This document shows, piece by piece, positions 10,164-21,952 of a stretch of DNA of 64,000 nucleotides (position 1 is its first letter; every line of letters begins with the position of its first letter). The notes beneath the pieces are model-generated. The model saw only the letters and a program-made list of their open reading frames with translations. It was not told the origin of the DNA and searched no databases. The stretch comes from Epiperipatus broadwayi (Eukaryota > Onychophora > Udeonychophora > Euonychophora > Peripatidae), in assembly GCA_028023455.1 (NCBI GenBank), contig JAQFVV010000111.1:2549909-2613908 (forward strand), read 5' to 3'. The position numbers and the translations under genes were made by a program.

Positions 10164-13129
10164 ATGGGTATTCTATGGCCCTTATTCCCAGGAGGCTGTA
10201 AAGTCACCAACCAAGGCAATGGTTGGTGGCCGAAGGTGGAGGGTGCTAAGAATCCCCTGATTGCGGACCCAGGCTGCCATTTGATGACGACTTTTTATTT
10301 AGGTACTTACAACTGCAGATCACTTTCAGGTGAAGGAAGATTGCAAGAATTAGAAGAAGAACTGTCTTATATTAAATGGGATATTATTGGACTTTGTGAA
10401 GTTAGAAGAAAAGGAGAAGAAACAATTGATTTAAAAAGTGGACATATACTCTATTATAAAGGCACACATATTGGAAATACAAGTGGAGTAGGATTCATTA
10501 TAAATAAAAAGTGGAAGAACAATATTGTGGAGATTGATGGTGTATTGGACAGAGTGGCAAGATTAGTTATACAACTTAATAGCAGATACCAAATGCAGAT
10601 AATTCAGGTTTATGCCCCAACAAGTTCTCATAGTGATGAAGTAGTAGAAGATTTTTATATGGATGTACAAAAGGCTTTTGATCAGAGTAAACAACATTTT
10701 AAAATTGTTATGGGAGACTTTAATGCTAGAATTGGTAGACAAATGAAAGATGAAATTGCTGTAGGTAATTTTGGTTATGGTAATAGAAATGAGAAAGGAC
10801 ATAGACTTGTGGAGTTTGCAGAAAAAGAAAAACTTTATATTATGAATTCATTTTTTGAGAAAAATGTTAAAAGGAAATGGACATGGAAGCATCCAAATGA
10901 AGGTACAGCAGAATTGGATTATATTTTGACTAACAGAAAATACATATTTCAAGATTGTAATGTTCTTAATAAATTTAACACAGGAAGTGATCATTGATTA
11001 GTAAGGTGTAAGTTACGTGTTAATGTAAAACTAGAAAGACAAAAATTATTAAGAAAAACAATATTTACAGTTGATATTCCTAATCTTCAGAAACATTCTA
11101 ATGAATTTAAATTAGAACTTACAAATAGGTTTCAAGTGTTAGGAGATTTTGAACATGATACAGATTTGAATGAAATTAATATGAAAATAACTGATATACT
11201 TTTAAAAACTGCAACAAACATAGCTGGTAGAAAAAAGCAGCAATTGACTAATAAAGTTTCTACTGAGACTAGAGAATTTATGAAGAAAAGAAGGAATATG
11301 AAGATATACAAAAATGATGTATTAAAAAGAATTGAATATCTCAAATTTTGTAAAATGGTACGAAAAAGAGTTGAAAATGATATAAGAAAGTATAACTGTG
11401 AAATAGCAAGGAAAGCTGTAGAAGAAAATAAAAGTCTCAAAAATGTTAAACAACATTTTGGTATTGGTAGGAAATTTATATCTGCAATAAGAAAAAAAGA
11501 TGGAATTATTACTAAAAAGAGAGATGACATCATGAAATTGGTAGAAGATTTTTATCAAGAATTATATAGTAATAAAGAACAAGTACCTCCTATATCTATT
11601 ACATCTTCCGAATTGCCCAGAATTTTAAATGAAGAAGTGAGACATGCAATTAAGTGTATGAAGAAAGGAAAGGCTCCAGGAAATGATGGAATTATAATTG
11701 ATATATTAAAAGAAGCAGGTGAAGAAATAGAAACAATTTTAGCAAAGTTATATACCAAATGTCTAAATGATAAAGATGTACCAGAAGATTGGAAGAATGC
11801 AGTAATAATATTAATATTTAAAAAAGGTGATAAAGAAGATATTAGAAATTACAGACCTATCAGCCTTTTATCAGTTTTATATAAAATTTTTACCAAGATA
11901 ATTACAACTCGTCTACAGAGAACTTTGGATTTCCACCAACCAAGAGAACAAGCTGGATTTAAAAGTGGTTTTAGTACAATAGATCATATCCAGGTATTGA
12001 GAGAAGTCATAGAAAGGACAAACGAATATCAGTTGTCATTATGTTTTGGATTTGTAGATTATGAAAAGGCATTCGATTTTATACACATTTCTTCAGTGAT
12101 TAAAGCATTGGATCATCAAGGTATAGATCCAGGATATTGTCATATTTTAAAGAATATTTATAAAAATGCAACAGCAACAATTAGATTACATAATGATATT
12201 AGAAAAATCAACATTGAGAAAGGTGTAAGACAAGGTGACTCCATATCTCCAAAACTCTTTACAGCAGTGCTGCAAGAAGTATTTTGTGGATTAAAATGGG
12301 AAACTAAAGGAGTGAAAATAAATGGAGAGTATTTAAGTCATTTAGATTTCGCAGATGATGTAGTTGTTTTTGCAAATAATGCTTCAGAGCTGCAGGAAAT
12401 GTTGCAGGAGTTAGCAGATGAAAGTAGAAAAGTAGGACTAAAGATAAATGTTAAAAAGACTAAAGTAATGTTTAATCGATTTGCTCAAAATATGAAAATA
12501 AAGATTGATTATGAAGAATTAGAAGAAGTTAACAGTTACAAATACCTTGGTCAGATTATTAATACAGATGGAAACATAATGGAGGAAATTAATCATAGAA
12601 TTAAACTTGGTTGGAGTGCTTTTGGTAGAAATAACTTGATACTAAAAAAAAATATGCCTATGTGTTTGAAAAGGATGGTTTTTAACAAATGTGTTTGACC
12701 AGTTCTTACTTATGGATCTGAGACTTGGACACTTAATAGAAGAGCAATACAGAGACTTCAGACCACTCAAAGGAGTGTGGAGAGATGTATGTTGGGAGTA
12801 ACAAGAAGAGATCGAAAACGCAATGTATGGGTAAGACAACAAACAGGTGTTACTGACCTTATTGAAAAAATTAAAAGATTGAAATGGAGTTGGGCTGGAC
12901 ATATTGCTAGAAGAGATGATAATAGATGGACAATTGAAATTTTAAACTGGATTCCAAGAGATTGTAAAAGACCCAGAAAAAGACCACATGTGAGATGGAT
13001 GGATGAAATAAGAAAATGTGCAGGGGTGTTGTGGAGAAGAGAAGCTAAAGATCGGAGAAGATGGATTAAACTTGGAGAGACCTTCATCCTGCAGTGGATT
13101 GATAATGGTTGATGATGATGGGTATTCTA
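10164..13129 (+). mobile_element. RTE-type non-LTR retrotransposon, nearly full length, with 12-bp target-site duplication
   Basis: The element body runs from 10176 to about 13117. It is flanked by identical 12-mers ATGGGTATTCTA at 10164-10175 and 13118-13129, the duplication left by target-primed integration. The 3' end is a short GATGATG run, as is usual for RTE elements, which end in short tandem repeats rather than poly(A). One reading frame spans nearly the whole body. The perfect duplication and only two nonsense codons suggest a recent insertion compared with everything else in the window. Confidence 0.92.
10284..13112 (+). pseudogene. RTE-clade endonuclease-reverse transcriptase, two in-frame stops
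   Basis: The protein would nick target DNA and reverse-transcribe its own RNA at the nick. Counting from the ATG at 10284 gives 942 codons plus a final stop at 13110, all in one frame. The N-terminal apurinic-type endonuclease has GTYNCRSLS, IIGLCEVRRKGEE, QVYAPTSS, MGDFNAR (Asp 145) and the terminal SDH (His 237). The reverse transcriptase has GNDGI, YRPISLL, FVDYEKAFD (Asp 592), GVRQGDSISP and FADD (689-692). A C-terminal region reads TYGSETWTLNRRAI and WSWAGHIARRDD. The endonuclease part matches the domain often annotated as craniofacial development protein 2-like. TGA codons interrupt at 10995 (right after SDH, where CGA to TGA would explain it) and at 12696. The in-frame ATG at 10164 lies in the target duplication, so it is host DNA and not the element's start. 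Confidence 0.93.
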
Positions 13130-13783
13130 AACAAAGATAAGAAGATAAAGAATAAAAGATTAAAAATATTTTTTTCTATGACTGAGCCAATATGTGTCTT
13201 CAAATACAATCACATACCGTAGTCCTTTGTTTAATTATTTGATGTCTTTCAGGATATGTTTTAATGACATTCTTTGAAAACTATTCTTAAAAATGTCTTC
13301 ATCTCGCCTAATTGTAACTCTTCATTGTTTTCTACCATCACCATATTCATTCCTCTGAGAAAAAAAAAACAATTTTTTGTTTCTTTAAAAAGTACATTTT
13401 TATCCAGGGTTACCATATGTGGTTGTGCAAGGTACAAAAATACTTCGTTATTGGGGGTACTATTTCATCATAAAAATTATTTAAATTTATATATAAATAA
13501 AAATGTTTAGATTTCGGAGTCATTCCTTTGTTAGAAAAACTTTCTGGCTGTAAATATTTTTATTTAAATGTAAGAGGATTGCCATTTTACTTAGTTTTAT
13601 AGAAAATGTTCAAAATATACTACAGTATTTATCAATGATAGACAAATGTGTCTCTCAGGGCTGCATGTAGCTTTTAATCAAGTTATGTGTGACTCCCATT
13701 GAAATCTGATTTTATTTTTATTATTTCAGAGTTTTTTCATTACTCAAAATTATTCAAAAATTTCTAATATGATAGAAATTTTT
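13130..13783. other. A+T-rich stretch without a recognised gene
   Basis: A 78-codon plus-strand frame at 13274-13510 lacks any motif. Nothing else is seen. Confidence 0.5.
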
Positions 13784-13918
13784 ATCAAACATTTTCCCCC
13801 CCATATGTCATAGCATTGGCCAGGAGGCGAACCCGCAACAACCATCTCCAACCAACTGCTTGCTTGCAATGCAGCTGTACTGACCTCTTGACTAACTACG
13901 CTAGACATCAAACGTTTT
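13784..13918 (-). mobile_element. tRNA-derived SINE, copy 1
   Basis: On the minus strand the body (13906-13796) has the A-box-like GTTAGTCAAGAGGTCA, the shared GCAAGCAAGCAGTTGG, the B box GGGTTCGCCTCC, and ends GCTATGACATATGG. Flanking 12-mers ATCAAACATTTT (13784-13795) and ATCAAACGTTTT (13907-13918) differ at one base and are the target duplication. Internal RNA polymerase III promoter boxes and a length near 105 bases fit a tRNA-derived SINE. Confidence 0.85.
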
Positions 13919-13953
13919 TATTACTTATTTTATTACAAATTACATCATGCATG

Positions 13954-14165
13954 TATAAATAATAACGTAGCTTAAACCACAGCACATGTGCTTTACAGAT
14001 GGAGCACTATTTAAATTGAAAACTCTCCTTTCCAAACACAAGATAAAGTCTTTTTAAAAGATAGGAGAGTATTCAATTTAAATAGTGTTCCATCTATGAA
14101 GTGCATGTGCCATGGTTTAAGCTACATTATTATTTATATGAAAACATCACGCTATATAAGTAAAA
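13954..14165. mobile_element. Palindromic snapback element A2
   Basis: Inverted arms at 13954-14028 and 14066-14138 pair almost completely, around a short centre containing AACACAAGATAAAGTC, which is shared with A1 and A7. GCACATGTGC is at 13982-13991 and GTGCATGTGC at 14101-14110. To the right is the tail AACATCACGCTATATAAG, matching the other A-type copies. Confidence 0.85.
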
Positions 14166-14689
14166 CATTTATATCATGTAAGTATATATTATTTTCAAGT
14201 GTATTGTCAAACTATTCATTAAGATCTACTGAATCATAAAAATTACTATATGCACATATGGAATGATTACATGTGTATATTTATGATATGTGAAAATGTG
14301 TAATTGTATATTTCAGTGATAGTTTGCATATTGACTAAATGTCCTATTTCATATTTTTTTAAAAAAATCCGATGAATAGTTTCATTAAGCAATTTAAACT
14401 TGTTTATTTTTTTTTCACATGTCCTATGTAATTTTTTCACAGTGTCAGTACAACCTTTCTAAAGATGTGTATGGGTTAATAGAAAATTATTTTAATAGTT
14501 ATAATTAGTTGCATTAAGAATTTCATTTTTTTTAAAAAAAAACAATTGTACTAAAAAAACTCTTGAAAGCTGGAAAGCATTTGCTATAAATAAAAATATA
14601 ATATATCAATCTGGCTTTAATTTCTTAAAGGAACCTTTTCAAGATGTTTCTTTTTACACAATCGCATGTGTTGTGATGATGCACTGTAA

Positions 14690-16350
14690 TTTCTCCTTAT
14701 ATGGAGTCAGGAATCTCTCAGCAACTGTGCCCATAGAAACCTGCTAGCCACTTTAACCTCCCTTTCCTTTCCCCACTCTAAGTTTTCTAATATCCTGCTC
14801 CATCCCATTTTCACAACATAATTTTTGTCAACTGCATGGCCTTTATATCTAAATGCTCCTTATCTTTTCCCAAATCCAGCATAAAAATCAATAACCCACT
14901 TTCTGTATAATCACTTTGTTTCAATTTATTCTTCCACAACTTTATTATTTGTACCCTTTCTGCTTTCAGACATTTACATTTAATTAACAGATGCTTAATA
15001 TTTTCTATGACTTCCTTACACAACTTGAAGACTAAATCACCCACATTTTTCCATTTATATGTATATTCCCTTGTTGCTAAAGATCTCATTTGAGCCTTAA
15101 ACAGTAAACTGCTTTCCTTTCTATTGTCATAAATTAACTTGCACCCAATATTCCATTTATTTCTATATATATTTAAACTTTTTTTACTCTCCATACTAGT
15201 TTTCCATCTTTCCAACTCCCTATTCTTTATTAATGCATCATTCCTTACCACTATAATATTCAACAATTCTTCTAACACAATCAACCCACCTTTTGTATAA
15301 GTATACTGACATAAATTCTTTATTCAAATCTTCTGCATACTGCATTACCTTTCTCACTCATTTTGTTGCCTGCCCTTTATTCATAACCCAATTGAATACT
15401 ATTTTGGCTATTTTTTCATTATCCATAAACTGCAATCTGCTGAACGTTTTCATTTTGCATCTCTCATATAAAAAACTTGACCATCCATTTTCTCTTTGAA
15501 TTGCCTCTTTTGCTATCCACACATCTGCATCTAATGCATGTCTTCCTCCTATTTTTTTGTACTTTTTCTAAGTAATCTCTTTACTATCACATAATGCATT
15601 GTTACCATATGTTAACCCTGCTATTGCCATTCTTTTCCACACAATTCTAGCCACATCATATTTATTAGAACACTGTTAATTTCTTTATCAACCTCTTCTT
15701 TTCTTTGCTTCATTTATCATTTTTTCTCCTATTCATCCAAGTAATTTCTCTGATTACTTAAGATGATTCCCAAATAATTATATCTATTTACCACACTTAA
15801 CTTTACATCCCCCAATAAAAATTGTTTGTCTTTTCTTTCCCCAGTATTAATCATAATTACTTTTGATTTTTCTTCACTAAATTTAATTCCCATCTGTTTA
15901 CCCATCCTTGTGCATGTCCTCAGCATAACTGCCATATCTTCACTTCTTTTTGCACACAAAAAGACATCATCTGCAAATAAAAGACCCAACAATGTATATA
16001 CTCCCTTGCCACCGATTAATGGTAGATCTACCCATCTTCCTAGTCTTTCTATTGCTCTCTTCATTTCTCTCAAATACAACAAAAACAAAATAGGTGACAT
16101 AGGGCATCCTTGTCTTAGTCCCACCTCATTTTTAACTTTAACTGATTCTATATTCCCTAATTGATATGTGTAATAATTATTTTCATATAATTTCTTAATA
16201 ATATCCAATAAAGCTTTATACATTCCCAAATCTACTAAACTTACCCATAATCTATTTCTATTTACTCTATCATATGTCTTCTTTATATCTATAAAAACTA
16301 TATATAACTGTCTACCTCTATTCCTACTCATATCCATAAGTTGTGTAACT
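14690..16350 (-). mobile_element. 5'-truncated non-LTR retrotransposon inserted into the long-TIR element
   Basis: Coding remnants of a LINE occupy the minus strand. The 3' end lies near 14690, just beyond a TGCATCATCAC stretch read on that strand. The 5' end breaks off near 16340, inside the reverse transcriptase, as is typical of truncated LINE insertions. It splits a terminal repeat that can be rejoined from the intact copy at 17365-17590, which fixes the order of insertion. A short ACACAAC/ACAACAC similarity at the two junctions may be the target duplication. Confidence 0.75.
14811..16337 (-). pseudogene. LINE reverse transcriptase and C-terminal zinc-knuckle-like region, frameshifted
   Basis: The first segment (16337-15729, 202 codons) carries palm motifs. 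Motif A reads VFIDIKKTYDRVN with Asp 17, then GLRQGCPMSPILF, then LLFADDVFL with the catalytic FADD at 121-124, and RYNYLGIILS at the end. A second segment in another frame (15284-14811, 157 codons) gives the LINE C-terminus with a C-x8-H-x4-C pattern (Cys 89, His 98, Cys 103), a knuckle common in CR1/Jockey/I-type elements. The stretch between them (15300-15728) is readable only with frame changes. The endonuclease is missing through 5' truncation. It is a different clade from the RTE element at 10176. I cannot name the clade. Confidence 0.8.
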
Positions 16351-16432
16351 ACAATTATTCTACAGAACTCCCCCCAATAGGGATTGTTTACATTACATTA
16401 CAATAAATATAATTATTAAAATACATACATTA

Positions 16433-16436
<4 letters not shown>

Positions 16437-16500
<64 letters not shown>
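16437..16500. repeat. (AT)n microsatellite
   Basis: About 64 bases of uninterrupted AT inside the left terminal repeat of the 14578-17590 element. The matching place on the right (near 17390) has no such expansion, so it grew after the element inserted. Confidence 0.95.
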
Positions 16501-16502
<2 letters not shown>

Positions 16503-17590
16503 CATAAAAATGATTAAACTTATTTCAGTTCTTTTCCCCCCTCATAATATATATATATACACACACACAAATAATCTAAAAAATATATAACCTTTTGGGG
16601 GGCTGGGACAAAACAAAACACTTCTTTTTATTTAAAATGTACAATATTCTTCTAATAGTAAATGAAATGTTTAAACAAAAATTAAAAAAACAACAACACT
16701 TGATTAACAAACTAATCAGCCCGAATTAAATGAAATTCTATTCAATTAAATTGCAGTGCATAATGCTGGGATGTACAGGGGGGTGGACCGATGGTTTTGC
16801 CTATCTGAAGGATCATCCAAAAGATACATTACTCTGATCAAACCAAGCTTATGATTTGTCTTGTAGCTCTTCTCATGAAAACATGCCTATTTGCATGAGT
16901 TCTGGGAAATGATGTTTGGACTTACCCTTTTGCAATTCTTTTCACCTTCCAGGCTGTGTAGGGAAGTGCAGGGATGGGCTTACAATTATTAGTATCTAAT
17001 AGTATTTCAGCTAGGGTCTAAGATCATTACTTCAAATGCACATTAAAAGAGTTGTTTCCAGTTGAATTTCATATACTCTCACATCATATGGTAGTGATCT
17101 GTGAAATGTGCACTATTTGCATAGTGTTGTGAAGCACATCAGTGGACCATAAAATTTATGTGCAACAACATCTAAGCCTGCTAATGGCCAATATGAACTG
17201 AACTGTTCTATACGCTATAAGTTTGGCTGTGTAAATAATATTTATGTGATTTTGCACAGAAACAGTGGCACCAAGTGATGTACAGTGGCTATTTAACAAG
17301 CACCTAATATTCCCTTTTATTTTTAAAATTATAACACTAAAGTTTCCAATAATATAACAATAATAAGTTTAATCATTTTTATATACATATGAGTATTTTA
17401 CTAATTATATTTAAGGTATGTATTTTAATAATTATATTTATTGTAATGTAATGTAAACAATACCCATTGGGGGAAGTTGCCATAGGATAATTGGTCATGT
17501 GATGTGTAAAAAGAAACATCTTGAACAGGTTCCATTAAGGAATGAAAGCTGGACTGATTTATTAAATAACATTTTATTTATAGTGAGTTG

Positions 17591-18121
17591 TTTATTTCAA
17601 TTTTGTTTTGAATTGATTATTTTTAATTTTATATAGCTTAATTATAACTTTGATGGGAGAAATTATTTCTTATTTATCTTAGTATCTATTCAGGTGAAGA
17701 ATTTTAAATCAAATATTTATAATATAATTAAATACAATATTTTCCCTAATATATCCATGTAATTTTCAATATTGACTAATTAACCAAATCGTGCTAATAA
17801 TATTTCAGCAGCTCTGTTCCTATTAAATTGTCATACCAATGTAAAATTACCATTTTCAATACCTATACCATACATATATATTGGAATTACAAGTTTTAGC
17901 AAGTTTCTAAGCAAAAATGTAATCCATTACATCCTATATATAAAAACAGCTTACATATGACATAGTTCTCACTTTCATGGAAGAATTTGTCTCACTCAAA
18001 AATAATGTAATAAATACTTCTAAACAAACTTGGATAGATGTAAATTTCAATCTCACTGCATGCATATTACAATCACAATGCTTGAAACATTAATTATTTT
18101 ACCATCATACTACATAAAATA
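17591..18121. other. A+T-rich stretch without a recognised gene
   Basis: Positions 18010-18090 resemble, in inverted orientation, 21505-21570 (TTTCAAGC and TACATCTATCCAAG shared). This may be a pair of relics of one more repeat. No coding sequence seen. Confidence 0.4.
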
Positions 18122-18585
18122 TTGAACATTCTGCATACAGTAGTGCCACTCAGTGCAATTCAGAGTAATCAATGGATTCCAGAAGGCTTGGGCCTAAAAT
18201 ACCCATCTAGTGCCTACTCATCCAATATCTCCAGACTTGTTTCTGGCTTGTGGCCTTCCTCAGTGAGAAGTCTTAAATCTGAGAGCACTGCACCTAGATC
18301 TTAGGATCTAATGCAGCCCTCCAGCACCACCTTTTATCCCCACTTAATTACAAAACTATGAAAATAAAATTGAAAACACAATAATATTTTCAATCCAAGC
18401 TCATTAGCTTATATAGTTATATAGGTCCAAACTCAGTTCAGTACTCATACATTTTGGTGTCTTTGGTTCTTTAATAACCAAAGCCACCACTATTTTATTA
18501 GGTAGGATTTTATGCACAAGCCTTCTGGTATCCATTGATCACTCTGGCTGGTACTGAGTGGTACTATTGTAAGGAGAGTTTTGCC
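18122..18585 (-). mobile_element. Inverted-arm repeat family C, copy 1
   Basis: Arms of about 80 bases face each other at 18122-18202 and 18503-18585, sharing CACTCAG, AATCAATGGAT-type and AGAAGGCTTG blocks. The right end reads GGAGAGTTTTGCC. The interior matches copy 2 at 28385-28695 in the opposite orientation, including AGATCCTAAGATCTAGGTGC. Similarity to another copy (29900) continues about 45 bases past the right arm, so the arms may not be the true ends. It contains a hammerhead-like core at 18220-18278. Confidence 0.7.
18220..18278 (-). ncRNA. Hammerhead-ribozyme-like motif, diverged
   Basis: On the minus strand: CTGAGGA (18263-18257), hairpin GGC-CACAA-GCC, GAAAC (18243-18239), AA, then the triplet GTC (18236-18234). 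The outer helix I pairs ATTTAA (18278-18273) with TTGGAT (18225-18220) using two G-T pairs. The inner helix I (TCTCA with TGGAG) has one mismatch. An A-A opposition sits at the foot of stem II, where active hammerheads usually have G-C. It looks like a decaying sister of the motif at 28540. Confidence 0.35.
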
Positions 18586-20180
18586 TGTTTTAATAACAGT
18601 TGTGAGCAAGCATATGAAATGGTGATCAAGTGAAGATATAATATATATGTTAGAAATTCCTGTTTTAGGACCAGTCTTGATCATCTCCATCATTCATATT
18701 GTAATGGTAATTCAGGTGAACCAAAGATATACAAATATATAACAACAAATTTTGATTCCAAATAAATATTTATATTAGATGAAAGATTATTGATTAATAA
18801 AATTTGAAATAAAAACGATCTATTTCAAATATATATAATGATAATAACCAAATGTCTAAGATGATGGTGATGATTAAACTAATGACAAGCCCTTCCAAAA
18901 ATATTTTTAATTTGTTTTTCTACTTTTTTTTTTTTAAAAAAGTGAAACTTTAAGGCACCAAACCTTCTGAATAGAAGTTTATTTTTAAAAAACTTATTAC
19001 TGCCCAATCACCATTATTTACAAATTATTACTGCAACTCTTGATTATTCTCCAGTGGATTGCATGATTTCTTGGATTTATGGATAATACTAGCATATTGA
19101 TGTTAAAAGCATAATGTTTGAATTGAGTTTTGATAAGCAAACACAAACTAAATGAATTAATAAAATAACAATTTATTAGCAATGAATATATAAAACTGTT
19201 GCTGAGATATTTGCAACTATCATTAAATTTACAAAATATTAAAGACAATAAAATAATAAAAAAATATTTTAAATTTAAAGCCTTACAATATTTATAATTA
19301 TAAGATCTTATGACATAAAAACCATGGTTTTCTACAAATATCATTTTTTAAATATATTTATGTATGTCTTTATTAGTTCCTCCAAAGATGATAGTTATCT
19401 TCCTGGTGTACTGGTGATGTTAGATAGAAAATACAGTAGCATTGATGATGTTAGATAGGGTATAGTATCAGAAGGCTTGAGTCATTCTTACAACCTTGTT
19501 TTCTTCTTGCTTCATAGCATTATTAAAGCAGGCAATGGCTGGTTTTAACCAACTTCAGAATTTGTTTCTAGATCCTATTGCATTTCTGGGTGTTTGACTG
19601 ATGTGGTTGTTAATTTTTAGCAACACATATTAGCTGATCTTCTGTTAGATAAAGTCATCATAAACTTGCTGTTATAAATGGAGTATAGAAAAATGTAAAA
19701 CAGGCAGCAAGATATAGCTCTCCAAGTAATGGTAGAAAAGTTTTAACCAGCAGTTTCTCTCCTCTACATGCCACTGCTTCTCAAATTGACTCTTCAAATA
19801 AACTAGAATAGACTAAACAGGACTCACCTGAATTATTTGTTTCAGACCTATTTATATCCACTCAATGGATGTTTCCAAAAACAGTTTCATCACCAACTAA
19901 TTATAAGATTTGATATGTTTCTTTATAACAACATGTTTTTTTAAAAAAATATTTTTTTAATTTCTTTCATAGCACATTGTGAAAAGTGATAGGAAGAAAG
20001 AAAAAAATTGTTATTGACTTTTAAAAATTAAATGATAATTTTTAAAATTTTAGTAAACCTAACATTTTATTAGCATATTCAGGTTTGCCATTTAATTTAC
20101 TATAATAATTGATAAGTTGTTTTTATTTCAACTTCCATTCAGAAAGCAGGTCAAAATGATACAAAATACTTTAGATTTTT
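18586..20180. other. A+T-rich stretch without a recognised gene
   Basis: There is a local repeat of TGATGTTAGATAG at 19415 and 19450. A mildly G+C-richer patch at 19480-19880 gives no reading that I recognise. Nothing else is seen. Confidence 0.4.
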
Positions 20181-21095
20181 ACATTCAAATATCAGCCTTT
20201 CAAGCTAATTGTGCATACGCTTTTGCGAGTGTTAATAATAATAAATGAATACTTTCCTTTCCAATACAAGATATAGTATTTATGCAGGAATAAAATGAAT
20301 CCACTTATTCCTACAACTCAAATGCTTATATATGAGCAATTAGCTTGAAAGGCTGATATTTGAATGTAATACAATTGTAAACATGCACTATATAAAAATA
20401 AATGCTTATTTACATATGATTAAGTTTCAGTTAGAGTGACATTTAGTAAATTCTAGACAATTTCACCGATGACGTCATTCATTCAAACATCTTAGATAGT
20501 AATTTAAAGTGAGAATTCTATTCTCACACTTTACTCAACAGTACTTCAGATTTGCTCATATAAAAGAATTTGAGTCATAGGAATAAGAGGATTCCTTTTA
20601 TTCCTGCATAAATACTATATCTTGTATTGTGGAGTGAAGTATTCATTTATTATTTAACACTCGCAAAAGACGCATGTGCAATTAGCTTGAAAGGCTGATC
20701 TTTGAATGTAATACAATTGTACACATGGCATCATATAAAAATAAATGCTTATTTACATATGATTAAGTTTCAGTTAGAGTGACGTTTAGTAAATTCTAGA
20801 CAATTTCACCGATGTCATTCATTCAAACATCGTAAATAGTAATTTAAAATGAGTAGTCTAACCTCATGATTTCCTTGCCAGTACTTCAGATTTGCTCATA
20901 TATAAGCATTTGAGTTGTAGGAATAAGTGGATTCATTTTATTCCTGCATAAATACTATATCTTGAATTGGAAAGGAAAGTATTCATTTATTATTATTAAA
21001 ACTCACAAAAATGCATGCACAATTAGCTTGAAAGGCTGATATTTGAATGTAATACAATTGTAAACATGCGCTATATAAAAATAAATGCTTATTTA
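20181..21095. mobile_element. Compound snapback element A3 with 342-bp tandem duplication
   Basis: Outer arms at 20181-20350 and about 20945-21050 are inverted copies (TCAGCCTTTCAAGCTAATTG and its complement). Inside, the block starting CAATTAGCTTGAAAGGCTGA occurs at 20337, 20679 and 21020, a direct repeat with a period of 341-342 bases. Each block is followed by CTATATAAAA- or CATATAAAA-type tails and by TCATTCATTCAAACATC, which also occurs (as TCATTCATTCAAGCATG) in A1. It looks like two or three A-type elements fused by unequal exchange. Confidence 0.8.
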
Positions 21096-21952
21096 GATTT
21101 TTATAACTATGCAATTCAAATTTCTTGTGCATATCAAAACTATATTTTTTCTACTTTTACAATGCAATTTATCATTTTGGTTTTTCATTTATTACAAAAT
21201 AACTTCACAAAATATTTAATAATATGATCAAATGCATAAACTAACTTTTCTTTTACATTTGTTGAACAAAAAAAATTTCATGCAGTTTTATAATATAATT
21301 AATTTGAGTTGCTTTCAGATTTGTTGTAGCTATAATATAAATATGACAATCATTGTTACATTACTGCTATTGAATCTACTGTTTTAATATTAAAGCATTA
21401 ATTATCAGTGCAATTATTTTATATAAATCAGTCTATTTCAATATGATTAAACATTAAATATGGAGAGTCATACTAAGTAATTTTATTAATCTAACCTCAA
21501 AGCATGTGATAATGTTTCAAGCTCTGTGATTGGAACTTACATCTATCCAAGCTTATTTATTACAACAGTTTTAATTACAAAATAAATAATTTTGTCTTTA
21601 TTTTCTTTTAAATTTATAATTCCTCCATTATTAATTTTAATTGTAAGTTTTAAGGTATTGATATAAATTAAATTTTAAATGTTGAATATATTTAACCAAT
21701 TACAAACAATCTCATGCTTATTTTCTATGAAAGTCATGTGACATTAAAGCATTCATACAACAAGTTGAGCACAACAGTTTCATTCAATTACTCAAACTAT
21801 TTTGGTGTTTTTTAAATTTATTTAGCTGAGAATCATTTAGGAATTTTTAACTCTTGACTGCCATCCTATCAATAGTCAAGGTATTCATGTATGTAAATCA
21901 ACTAAGTACAATTTCAACAATTTGGTAAACATATATATATATATATATATTG
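21096..21952. other. A+T-rich stretch without a recognised gene
   Basis: Short poor frames only. It ends in a short (AT)n run at 21934-21950 that directly precedes the dispersed repeat X1. Confidence 0.4.

Larger units (their letters stand above)
14578..17590. mobile_element. Long-terminal-inverted-repeat element, interrupted by a LINE
   Basis: The segment 17365-17590, read on the minus strand, matches two separated blocks on the left: 14578-14685 (containing AAGATGTTTCTTTTTACACA) and 16345-16535 (containing ACATTACATTACAATAAATA and AAAATGATTAAACTTATT). The left terminal repeat was therefore about 220 bases and was split by the LINE between 14690 and 16350. The interior 16540-17364 is non-coding, with a G+C-richer part around 16760-17330. 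Terminal repeats of this length are found in Mutator-like and foldback elements. No transposase is visible, so the class stays open. Confidence 0.65.

Noticed and set aside
10563-11758. Minus-strand open frames within the RTE element
   Set aside because: They are shadows of the plus-strand reverse-transcriptase frame, caused by its A-rich codon use, and contain no motif.
15826-16164. 112-codon plus-strand frame
   Set aside because: It is antisense to the clear minus-strand reverse transcriptase with FADD and RQGCP motifs.
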